Assembly: GCA_964548275.1 (NCBI GenBank)
Contig: CAZJQI010000093.1
Coordinates: 1 to 5,528 of the forward strand
Direction of reading: 5' to 3'
DNA length: 5,528 bases
Source: JAUVUV01 sp964548275
Lineage (GTDB): Bacteria; Gemmatimonadota; Glassbacteria; GWA2-58-10
In this document: positions 1 to 5,493 of the stretch, one piece after another
Numbering within the stretch: position 1 is the stretch's first letter
Layout: each line of letters begins with the position of its first letter
Program-made: the position numbers and the translations under genes
Notes under the pieces: model-generated
What the model was told of the DNA's origin: nothing
The model's database searches: none
Seen by the model: only the letters and a program-made list of their open reading frames with translations

Positions 1-537
1 CCCAAAGTACCTGGCAAGCTGTACTGCGAATGTACCTACACTTCCAGAAGCGCCAAAGATAAGAACTTTCTGTCCGCTCTGAATATCTCCTTTTCTAAGA
101 AAATGCAATGCTGTCAGTCCCCCAACAGGAACGGCGGCGGCTTCCTCATAGGGCATATTGGCCGGTTTTATTGCCGCCCCGTCTTCAGGCAGACATTTGT
201 ACTCGGCATTAGCACCACCAAAACTAAGCTCCCAGGTAATTCCAAAAACTTGGTCACCTTTCCTAAATAGTGTTACGTCTTTGCCTACTGATTCAATTTC
301 CCCGGCTAGTTCATTCCCTGGTATAGTTTTTCTTGGTCTTATGAGACCAAACATTATTCGCCCGGGGAGCCAGAACCAGAGAGCGTATGTGGAACTTCGA
401 ATTCTCACGTCCCCTGATGTTACTGTGGTTGCGTGTATTCTTATCAGTACTTCATTGTCCTTCGGAGTAGGTTTTTCTACCTCTTTGAGTTGAAGAACAT
501 CTGGTGGTCCGTATTTTGTGGCTACAATCGCTTTCAT
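1..537 (-). CDS. Zinc-independent MDR-family NAD(P)-dependent oxidoreductase (quinone-reductase/alcohol-dehydrogenase-like), 3' end outside the window
   Basis: The 179 visible residues start MKAIVATKYGPPDVLQLKEV, the usual first strand of medium-chain dehydrogenases/reductases (GroES-like fold). They contain GNELAG (74-79), the substrate-domain/cofactor-domain junction AAAVPVGGLTAL (133-144), and the dinucleotide-binding loop GASGSVG (162-168). The family usually has about 320-340 residues, so roughly half is present and the frame is still open at base 1. The only cysteine seen is C115. The catalytic-zinc cysteine near residue 40 and the four-cysteine structural-zinc loop of true alcohol dehydrogenases are absent, which points to the quinone-oxidoreductase-like branch using NAD(P)H in the cytoplasm. 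The substrate cannot be told. The start at 537 is supported by GGAG at 546-549, eight bases upstream. Sampled G+C is about 40-50%, lower than in the two upstream genes, and the 315-base gap makes a shared transcript uncertain. Confidence 0.93.
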   Translation of the reverse strand, partial: MKAIVATKYGPPDVLQLKEVEKPTPKDNEVLIRIHATTVTSGDVRIRSSTYALWFWLPGRIMFGLIRPRKTIPGNELAGEIESVGKDVTLFRKGDQVFGITWELSFGGANAEYKCLPEDGAAIKPANMPYEEAAAVPVGGLTALHFLRKGDIQSGQKVLIFGASGSVGTFAVQLARYFG

Positions 538-852
538 AGGTATTACTCCAAGGTCACTTTGATTCGGCCATTTTCAATATAGGACACTACAATTTGTTTT
601 ATAAGCTTGTAAAACCTAACTATGGCTCATACAGGACTGTGATAATAACCTATATATAGCAAATGCAGCTATGTAATACCTCACTAAAATTCTAAGAAGA
701 ATCACATAAAATGATAAATATCAATCTATTGCGACATTTGACAAAAATTGCAGTGGAATTTTATACAGACTGTATAAAACCCCAACCCAACATGGTTGAC
801 TATAAGCTGTCTGCCGGACTTTTCACGCCTTTGCCACTTTGCCACTTTATTT
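538..852. other. AT-rich intergenic region between the GH123-like gene and the dehydrogenase gene
   Basis: This 315-base spacer has no convincing gene on either strand. It holds the dehydrogenase ribosome-binding site (546-549), the promoter-palindrome at 738-779, and a tandem 8-bp duplication GCCACTTT at 833-840 and 841-848, just downstream of the GH123-like stop. I found no convincing sigma-70 promoter for the dehydrogenase on the minus strand and no GC-rich hairpin with a T-run to end the GH123-like transcript. A 26-codon plus-strand frame at 792 has no ribosome-binding site. Confidence 0.6.
738..779 (+). promoter_or_regulatory. Candidate promoter with a 21-bp perfect palindromic operator over its -10 region
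   Basis: On the plus strand TTGACA (738-743, perfect -35) lies 18 bases before TATACA (762-767, 4 of 6 matches to the -10). The -10 sits inside a perfect inverted repeat with arms TTTTATACAG (759-768) and CTGTATAAAA (770-779) around a single central base. A symmetric site over a -10 is what a dimeric repressor operator looks like. The promoter points into the 3' end of the GH123-like gene and no plausible plus-strand gene follows. The site could instead serve the dehydrogenase, 222 bases away on the other strand. As an RNA hairpin it would be weak and lacks a T-run, so a terminator is unlikely. Confidence 0.45.
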
Positions 853-2421
853 TCACAGCAGATCGAGAATAATCTTTATCACCTCGTGTCTCACCCGCTG
901 CGGCTCGGAGTAATGCTTGAGCAGGCTCGTTTCATCATGCGCCTCTCCGCGGGGAGCAGGCCTGCGGCGCCGCGGATCGATCGATTCACGCAATTTCCCG
1001 AGCCTCCTTTGGGCTATCCTTCTTTTCTCACCGAGTGAGCGAGCGATGAATTTCTCGGCTGTGGCTAGATAGCGCAGATCGTCCATTCCCTCGCGTATCC
1101 CCTCCCAGGGCGCCGAACGCACAAGCTTATCCGGGTCATCTGGATGCCGGTATACCGCGCAGTTGTCCAGGTCATAACTATAGTAGTTATACATCCAGAA
1201 AAATACTCCCTGCGCCCCCACCCGCCAGGGCAGGACCCCCATGTCGTAGCGTGAGGTATGGATGTTATTAAGCGGGAAGCCGTAAATCCAGAAATCCTTG
1301 CCGTACTTTTCAGCTACCTGGCGGCATCCCTTGAAATCGCCGTTGGAGACAATAATATCGCACTGGTCAGCCATGCTCTCGGCCCACTCCCCGCGGTTCA
1401 TCACCACCCCGTATACTCGGGTATCCGGCATCACCGTTTTCAGCAAATCGTAGCGGTTCTTGCAGCGGGCGAGAAGGCGCTCGGTAGGCTCATCATAAAT
1501 CAACACAACCAGTTCCTGCGGGTATTCTTTTTCTTGCCATAGGTCGCGAATCCTCCTTAGCCCCCGGACAAACAGGCTATCAAGCCGCGGACTCACAGCC
1601 GGGCCTACCTCCGCCTTGCCGCCGATCATTTCCAGTGTGTCGATCTGGATATCGAAAGCCTCTGCGATCCGGCGCTCGAAATGCAGATGGTAGTCGTTGC
1701 CCAGGCTTATCACCACCGGCCCTTTCATCCCGCTGGCCTGGATGTCCGCCATCATCCGTTCCATTGGACTCAGGTCGAGAAAAATCTCCTCTCCCCGGCG
1801 TGCGATCCGGGTTTTCCAGGCCCAAAAATACTGGATCGCATCCAGGCCGTGTTCTTTCATATCGCAGTACCAGCCCCTGGGAAGGTTTGTCTCATCCATG
1901 AAAACACCACCGATTATAGGGCTTTTGACCAGCTTGAAAGGCAGAACCTCGCAGGTGATCTCAAGCTGTTTCATCTCGTGGTACGCCTTGATAAAAATCC
2001 TGCCCTCGTAGGTTCCCGGCCTGGCCCCGGAGGGCGGATGGACAGTGAGCCAGAAAAACTCGGTGCGTCCGGGCTCCAGCTCGACCGAAGGGCCAATCTC
2101 ATAAAGGCGATTTGGCGGAGTGTCCTTCTCGAGGCTCCCCACGCGGTGCAGCTCACACCAGGAGGCAGGAAGCCAGTCAGATCCTTCGAGTCCTGATAAG
2201 TCCACATTAACCTGTATCTGTTTGTCCGAGCGGATTGCGAACGAGGCAGGCTCGTATTCCCCGGGCGTTACGCGTAAGACAATTTTTCCGGAGAGATTAT
2301 CCGGAGCTTCAGCATCCCTGTGCATCGGCTCGAGGTAAGACCTGGCCCACACTTTTACCCCGGCCACCGCCGGCGCTTGAAGTGAAAGCAAGAAAATCAG
2401 AGGCAGAAAGAACTTTTTCAT
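853..2421 (-). CDS. Secreted GH123-like (DUF4091-type) putative glycoside hydrolase
   Basis: This 522-residue protein begins with a Sec signal peptide (KK, hydrophobic stretch 4-17, AVA cleavage site near residue 20), so it should act in the periplasm or outside the cell. Residues 21-165 look like an all-beta N-terminal domain. From about 170 to 460 the sequence follows the glycoside hydrolase 123/DUF4091 barrel: LIYDEPTE (307-314) with the adjacent Asp-Glu pair D310-E311, LPWRVGAQGVFFWMYNYY (397-414), and the closing motif WEGIREGMDDLRYL (439-452). In characterised GH123 enzymes an Asp-Glu pair performs substrate-assisted cleavage of beta-N-acetylgalactosaminides; that specificity is not shown here, and many DUF4091 proteins are uncharacterised. 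An arginine-rich stretch (484-487) precedes a helical tail. GGAGG at 2428-2432, six bases upstream, supports the start. The gene follows the PHP-domain gene after 394 bases, and its G+C resembles that gene rather than the outer two. Confidence 0.83.
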   Translation of the reverse strand: MKKFFLPLIFLLSLQAPAVAGVKVWARSYLEPMHRDAEAPDNLSGKIVLRVTPGEYEPASFAIRSDKQIQVNVDLSGLEGSDWLPASWCELHRVGSLEKDTPPNRLYEIGPSVELEPGRTEFFWLTVHPPSGARPGTYEGRIFIKAYHEMKQLEITCEVLPFKLVKSPIIGGVFMDETNLPRGWYCDMKEHGLDAIQYFWAWKTRIARRGEEIFLDLSPMERMMADIQASGMKGPVVISLGNDYHLHFERRIAEAFDIQIDTLEMIGGKAEVGPAVSPRLDSLFVRGLRRIRDLWQEKEYPQELVVLIYDEPTERLLARCKNRYDLLKTVMPDTRVYGVVMNRGEWAESMADQCDIIVSNGDFKGCRQVAEKYGKDFWIYGFPLNNIHTSRYDMGVLPWRVGAQGVFFWMYNYYSYDLDNCAVYRHPDDPDKLVRSAPWEGIREGMDDLRYLATAEKFIARSLGEKRRIAQRRLGKLRESIDPRRRRPAPRGEAHDETSLLKHYSEPQRVRHEVIKIILDLL

Positions 2422-2815
2422 GGTCGCCCTCCGCAGTCAAATTGGCAAGATGACACTCCATATTGAAATTGATAGTCTTTATCTTGGCTTACTTTACTTT
2501 TTTTACTCAGGTTTTCATCCTGAATGGCTCGACTCAAGAGATTCTTAATATTCTTTAGTGATATATTAGTCCCTTTTCCCTTGAATATAAAGAATTCTAT
2601 TAGTCACGACTGCAAAAAAAGATACCTATACCTCAGTTCAATCTGAAAAGCAGGATTTTACGCAGAAAACAAGTGCAATCGCTCAATTCGAAACAGTCGT
2701 CATGAGCCTGCCGGCTCACCCGGAAACAATGAAAATGTTTTGTTTTCTGTAGGGGCGCGCGGCCGTGCGCCCCTACGGGTGATTTTTATCGAAATCATGG
2801 AAACAAGCTCTTCAA
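2422..2815. other. Intergenic region upstream of the GH123-like gene, with hairpins and direct repeats
   Basis: This 394-base spacer separates the two secreted-protein genes and has no supported gene. The half near the GH123-like start (2440-2640) is AT-rich. It carries TATTAGTC twice, at 2564-2571 and 2598-2605 (minus-strand reading GACTAATA), 34 bases apart. The half nearer the PHP-domain stop holds a 6-bp hairpin TGAGCC/GGCTCA (2703-2718, loop TGCC) and the large GTAGGGGCGC hairpin (2749-2776). No strong sigma-70 promoter for the GH123-like gene could be picked out. The long gap implies that gene probably has its own promoter here. Confidence 0.55.
2749..2776. repeat. REP/MITE-type palindromic hairpin (GTAGGGGCGC arms)
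   Basis: Perfect 10-bp arms GTAGGGGCGC (2749-2758) and GCGCCCCTAC (2767-2776) flank an 8-base centre, GCGGCCGT, that can add a G-U and a C-G pair and leave a GGCC loop. Hairpins with outer sequence GTAGGGGCG/CGCCCCTAC recur between genes in many environmental bacterial genomes (recalled, not searched). It lies 39 bases past the PHP-domain stop and may act as an mRNA 3'-end structure. No T-run follows on the minus strand, so it is not a standard intrinsic terminator. Confidence 0.75.
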
Positions 2816-4438
2816 TCAAACCGCACGTTTGTCCACCCAGATCGGGCTTGACCAGGCAAGCTGGCCGTTTGTCTGGGTCACCCGGACATAGTACCAGTTG
2901 TCCTGCTCGCCGCTGTCCTCGTCGCGGAATGTGAATGAAGTCGAGGCTTTTGCCAGGGGGACTACCCTGTGAATGATCAATGATTCATCAGGGAAAGGCC
3001 CGGTGAATACAACCTCATTGCTTTTCAGAAGCTCCGAAAGCTTTCTGCTCACTTTCTGCGCGCCGGGTCGGGTGATATCCAGCGCCAGTTCGGTATCCGG
3101 GTCTCCCTGTATTTTGAGCACCACTGCGTTGGTGGCCCGTTCGGCAAGAGCCTGGAGCCGCGAAGTATAGGCCCGGAGCTTGAATCCGCTGGCACTTTTC
3201 CCGGTGACCAGGTTGCGCCTTTTCTCATCAAGGGGACCTGACTGGAAACAGGGCTGAAAGCCGATCAGTTTCCCGCCGTTAATCCGGACGTCGATCTCCC
3301 AGTCGCAGATCCTGGGCATTCCGAGAGCCGCCCAGGGACCCCAGCCCAACTCCAGGCGAACCATCACCGGCGCGGACCAGAGCGATGAGCCTGGCTGATT
3401 GTCAACCGGGAAATCACGAAGGATCACCCCGTTGTTTTTCAACACCTCGACTTTATCGACCGTGTCCCAGCCCTTGACCGATACTGCAATATCTCGTTCG
3501 GCACAAAACGGCAACTCCCGGCCCATTATCTGTCCGTTGATCGAGAAATCGAGGCGGATCCTGTCGCCGGTCACTCCATAGGTGCGCTTGTTTTTCAGCG
3601 CCTCGAAAAGGGATTCCCGGGTGAGCTGCTCAGCCAGGATCACGGCCAGTCCCTCCCCGTACGCGCCGGGGTAGCCCAGGTGGTCATCCGTGGATGCCAG
3701 CACTCCCACCCTGTGCCCGGCAGCCAGGACAGCCTGAAAGGTGTTGGGAGTGGAGCGGCCACCCATGGAATGGCGAATGTAGTCCAGAGGACCCTCGTCG
3801 CTTTCCGCGTTTCCATGCTCGGAATATATCTCCAGGAGCCTGCTAACACGCTTGTCCCAGTGCTTCGGGTTAGCACCCCTGTGGCCCTGAAGGTAAGCCG
3901 GGTGATGGGGAATGAGCAGGGCTCCCTTTTGGAAAGCGAAATCCTGAAGTCTGGGCAGGCTGTCATAATGGGTCAGCGGTGAATCTTCTGTTGGGAATAT
4001 TATACAGAAATCGCCGAACTCCGAGGAATGCCATTCGTAGCCCGGAAAGGTTACAAACTTGCCGGGTTCGTGATACCGCTCGTTCAAAGCCTGGACGTCC
4101 GGCCAGCGCTTGCGGGTTTTCGCAAACCCCTCCAGCCACTTGTTTTGTTTGTCCTGCTCCATGACCGGCACATCGTGCCAGTGAGAATGAGGGGTAAAGG
4201 CGAGAAAGTCGAGGTGGCTTGCGGCTATCTCGTAAACCCGTTCTACAGAGCCCCGGGCGTAACCAATGTTGCAATGGTTGTGAAGATCGCCGAAATAGTG
4301 GTTGTAATCTTTCTCCATCTCTGCCCGGGTTTCCTTTTTCCGGCCGGGCGAGCAGGAAGTATTTCCCAGGAGGCTTCCTGCTGCCAGTATTCCGCCCAAG
4401 CGAGCCAGCCAGTTGCGGCGGTCCATCTGATTGTCCAT
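2816..4438 (-). CDS. Exported PHP-domain putative metallohydrolase (DUF3604/CehA-McbA-like) with Tat-type leader
   Basis: This 540-residue protein starts with a twin-arginine-like leader, DRRNWLARLGGILAAGSLLG (6-25). C29 follows in a poor lipobox context (NTSC), so lipid anchoring is possible but unsure. A PHP-type metal-binding domain follows: GDLHNH (50-55, motif I with H53 and H55), TPHSHWH (82-88), GYEWHS (133-138), HHPAY (178-182), SEHGN (206-210) and STDDH (249-253). The stretch GYPGAYGEGLAV (255-266) and NKRTYGVTGDRI (283-294) match what I recall of DUF3604 proteins. The C-terminal half (295-540) looks beta-rich and ends WYYVRV...AWSSPIWV (515-535). PHP enzymes use two or three metal ions to hydrolyse phosphoesters or, in CehA/McbA relatives, carbamate esters; the substrate here is unknown. 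AGGA at 4447-4450, eight bases upstream, favours the ATG at 4438 over the in-frame ATG at 4426. Confidence 0.88.
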   Translation of the reverse strand: MDNQMDRRNWLARLGGILAAGSLLGNTSCSPGRKKETRAEMEKDYNHYFGDLHNHCNIGYARGSVERVYEIAASHLDFLAFTPHSHWHDVPVMEQDKQNKWLEGFAKTRKRWPDVQALNERYHEPGKFVTFPGYEWHSSEFGDFCIIFPTEDSPLTHYDSLPRLQDFAFQKGALLIPHHPAYLQGHRGANPKHWDKRVSRLLEIYSEHGNAESDEGPLDYIRHSMGGRSTPNTFQAVLAAGHRVGVLASTDDHLGYPGAYGEGLAVILAEQLTRESLFEALKNKRTYGVTGDRIRLDFSINGQIMGRELPFCAERDIAVSVKGWDTVDKVEVLKNNGVILRDFPVDNQPGSSLWSAPVMVRLELGWGPWAALGMPRICDWEIDVRINGGKLIGFQPCFQSGPLDEKRRNLVTGKSASGFKLRAYTSRLQALAERATNAVVLKIQGDPDTELALDITRPGAQKVSRKLSELLKSNEVVFTGPFPDESLIIHRVVPLAKASTSFTFRDEDSGEQDNWYYVRVTQTNGQLAWSSPIWVDKRAV

Positions 4439-4546
4439 ATCTGGTTTCCTCTCAGTTAGATGGATTCATCGATTGATCGAGAAGCCGATTAGTCTGAGTT
4501 GATTTTCTATCCATATATTTCAAGGTTAATAAAAGATATAATACAT

Positions 4547-4582
4547 AAAAAGGGGATGAAAGCATATTAAAGCTTTCACCCC
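4547..4582 (-). terminator. Rho-independent terminator of the MerR-type regulator gene
   Basis: Read on the minus strand this is GGGG, TGAAAGC, an 8-base loop, GCTTTCA, one unpaired T, CCCC, then TTTTT (4551-4547). The stem has 7 + 4 base pairs with one bulge and the T-run is directly adjacent, as in a classical intrinsic terminator. It begins about 30 bases after the regulator's stop codon and 108 bases before the PHP-domain start codon, so the two genes are probably transcribed separately and the PHP-domain promoter should lie in 4439-4546. I could not identify that promoter with confidence. Confidence 0.85.
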
Positions 4583-4611
4583 CCCAAATGATCCGTTTGT
4601 GGTGGCTGGGT

Positions 4612-5055
4612 TCACGCTAATTCAACTGCTGGCATGCCTTCTTCTTTCTCAGAGGTTTCAGGGAAAAGAGGCTGGATCTTGTCTGCCCGTGTCATGTAAA
4701 CCGGGCATATTTCACAATTTCCTGCACACAAAGTTCCTTTGCCTTTTTTTTCTTTTAATTCGAAACAGCGGGCATGCTGGTTTTTATAAACAGAACAGGA
4801 TTTCGGATTATTACAACCGAAAATTATCCAGCACGGTGCAAGATTGAGCAGCATTTTGATTCCGGCAAGGGTCAGGCCCCTTTCGTGAATCAATTTTTTT
4901 GTCTGCATGATTCGCCCAATTTCAAAAGATCCGTACATTCTCTGGTTACTGGTCTTACCACGAACCGGTTTCACAAGGCCTTCTTTTTCGTATTCGCGAA
5001 TCCGCTTGATCGAAAGACCAACCATTTGTGCTACTTGCCCAATTTTCAGATGCAT
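4612..5055 (-). CDS. MerR-family transcriptional regulator with seven-cysteine C-terminal domain
   Basis: From the start at 5055 the product has 147 residues. Residues 4-30 (KIGQVAQMVGLSIKRIRE, then YEKEGLVKP) form the MerR winged helix-turn-helix. The second wing and helices (about 38-70, including RMYGSFEIGRIMQTKKLI) follow. The usual long dimerisation coiled coil is missing. Instead there is a cysteine cluster with C75, C81, C87, C97, C110, C114 and C117, arranged as PCWIIFGC, CSVY, CF and LCAGNCEICPVY. Similar CW...C...C...LC...C..C.VY blocks occur, as I recall, at the ends of deltaproteobacterial signalling proteins. The cluster could bind a metal or an iron-sulfur centre, or sense redox state. 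The product likely binds DNA in the cytoplasm; its targets are not shown. An in-frame ATG at 5097 would add 14 residues but has no ribosome-binding site. Sampled G+C is about 37-47%, lower than in the next two genes. Confidence 0.88.
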   Translation of the reverse strand: MHLKIGQVAQMVGLSIKRIREYEKEGLVKPVRGKTSNQRMYGSFEIGRIMQTKKLIHERGLTLAGIKMLLNLAPCWIIFGCNNPKSCSVYKNQHARCFELKEKKGKGTLCAGNCEICPVYMTRADKIQPLFPETSEKEEGMPAVELA

Positions 5056-5063
5056 TTTCACGG

Positions 5064-5067
5064 CTCC
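5064..5067 (-). promoter_or_regulatory. Ribosome-binding site deciding the MerR-type regulator start
   Basis: On the minus strand GGAG lies eight bases before the ATG at 5055. The upstream alternative ATG at 5097 is preceded by a run of seven Cs (minus strand) and no purine-rich site. The shorter start also places the helix-turn-helix at residue 4, as is usual for MerR proteins. Confidence 0.7.
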
Positions 5068-5101
5068 GGATGATGTTTTGAAAATTGGGATATTCATTGG
5101 G

Positions 5102-5240
5102 GGGGCTGTGAAAAAGTATTTTCACAAGCCCCTGATGATGAAATCTGTTGCTTTATTGCCTGTCAAGGGCAAGTAAATCAGCCTTCGGCTGACCCTTGAC
5201 AGCCATTATTCCCAACCTTCAATGGTTTTTCACAAGCCTC
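5102..5240. mobile_element. Candidate 139-bp MITE-like element with imperfect terminal inverted repeats
   Basis: The left end GGGGCTGTGAAAAA (5102-5115) is matched in inverted orientation by the right end, which reads GAGGCTTGTGAAAAA from 5240 to 5226: one gap and one mismatch over 15 positions. A second copy of the right-end sequence, TTTTCACAAGCCCC (5119-5132), folds back on the left end as a 13-bp hairpin with one bulged A. A nested hairpin (5160-5202) lies in the middle. There is no transposase and no clear target-site duplication. The right end also lies inside a protein-like reading frame, so the similarity could be partly chance, and the left hairpin could instead be a regulator-binding site upstream of the MerR gene. 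Confidence 0.35.
5160..5202. repeat. Nested palindromic hairpin (CTGTCAAGGG / CCCTTGACAG)
   Basis: Perfect 10-bp outer arms CTGTCAAGGG (5160-5169) and CCCTTGACAG (5193-5202) enclose a second perfect 6-bp hairpin TCAGCC-TTC-GGCTGA (5178-5192). The inner stem stacks directly on the outer right arm and leaves an 8-base bulge (5170-5177) on the left. The two-level design suggests a REP-like or RNA structural element rather than a terminator, since neither side ends in a T-run. Confidence 0.65.
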
Positions 5241-5363
5241 ATAGTAATCCTGAAGAAGTTTAATAAGATTTAAAAAACGATGGCCAGGATCGTTTTTTGA
5301 TAAAAATTCTTCAATATCCTGATTAAAATTAAGTGTATTAAAAATAAAGTCAAGGTTTGAACG
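5178..5363 (-). pseudogene. Unrecognised coding remnant, 61 open codons without a start
   Basis: Between a TAA upstream (5364-5366) and a TGA at 5178-5180 the minus strand has 61 open codons. The first 49 or so look like real protein, with NQDIEEFLSKNDPGHRFLN followed by LIKLLQDYYEACEKPLK, two likely helices with A/T-rich codon choice like the MerR gene. No ATG, GTG or TTG starts this frame, and the last dozen codons run into the nested hairpin. I read it as the decayed 5'-truncated end of a gene of unknown family. The alternative is a chance open frame in AT-rich DNA. Confidence 0.35.
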
Positions 5364-5493
5364 TTATTTTTTTGCCAAATTTTAATGAACTACCTCGCAG
5401 CAGAGCTGCTGGGTATCAGTGTGATTTTTGTGTGAATCCCTGAAATCCGTGATCCTGATTTCGAGTATCAAATCCCAACTGTATAATATAACA
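5241..5493. other. AT-rich gene-free region with decayed repeats
   Basis: Apart from the coding remnant and the hairpin at 5391-5415, this stretch shows an A6-to-T6 inverted repeat AAAAAACGAT (5272-5281) / ATCGTTTTTT (5289-5298), a degenerate series of AATCC, AAATCC and GATCC at 5435-5455, and TATAAT at 5482-5487 without a good -35. No promoter for the MerR gene could be fixed here or in 5056-5240. Confidence 0.45.
5391..5415. repeat. REP-like hairpin (TACC...GCAGC / GCTGC...GGTA)
   Basis: TACC (5391-5394) and GCAGC (5397-5401) pair with GGTA (5412-5415) and GCTGC (5405-5409) around loop AGA, with two mismatched positions between the stems. The context AACTACC...GGGTATCA resembles a REP-like hairpin of type AACTACCCCGC...GCGGGGTAT that I recall from several deltaproteobacterial genomes; this copy looks decayed. 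No gene flanks it closely. Confidence 0.45.

Noticed and set aside
158..493. 111-codon open frame on the plus strand
   Set aside because: It is antisense to the dehydrogenase, which has an unbroken frame with family motifs over the same bases.
656..672. ATAGC/GCTAT inverted repeat upstream of the dehydrogenase
   Set aside because: The arms are only five bases long with a 7-base spacer, which is expected by chance in AT-rich DNA.
792..872. 26-codon plus-strand frame just after the candidate promoter
   Set aside because: It has no ribosome-binding site, runs into the antisense of the GH123-like gene, and its product has no recognisable feature.
1681..2196. 171-codon open frame on the plus strand
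   Set aside because: It lies wholly antisense to the GH123-like gene, has no family-like motif, and arises from that gene's G+C-rich codon positions.
4028..4459. 143-codon open frame on the plus strand
   Set aside because: It is antisense to the PHP-domain gene, whose motifs are clear. Its translation shows no recognisable domain.
4469..4480. TCGAT-TG-ATCGA short palindrome before the PHP-domain gene
   Set aside because: Arms of five bases are too short to support an operator call without conservation data.
5056..5097. Longer start for the MerR-type regulator at 5097
   Set aside because: The upstream bases are a C-run without a Shine-Dalgarno site. The ATG at 5055 has GGAG at the right distance and gives the usual MerR N-terminus.
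5272..5298. A6-stem-T6 inverted repeat as a bidirectional terminator
   Set aside because: The stem has only two G-C pairs, no complete gene ends beside it, and it lies inside the protein-like remnant, where it may be a chance result of AT-rich codons.
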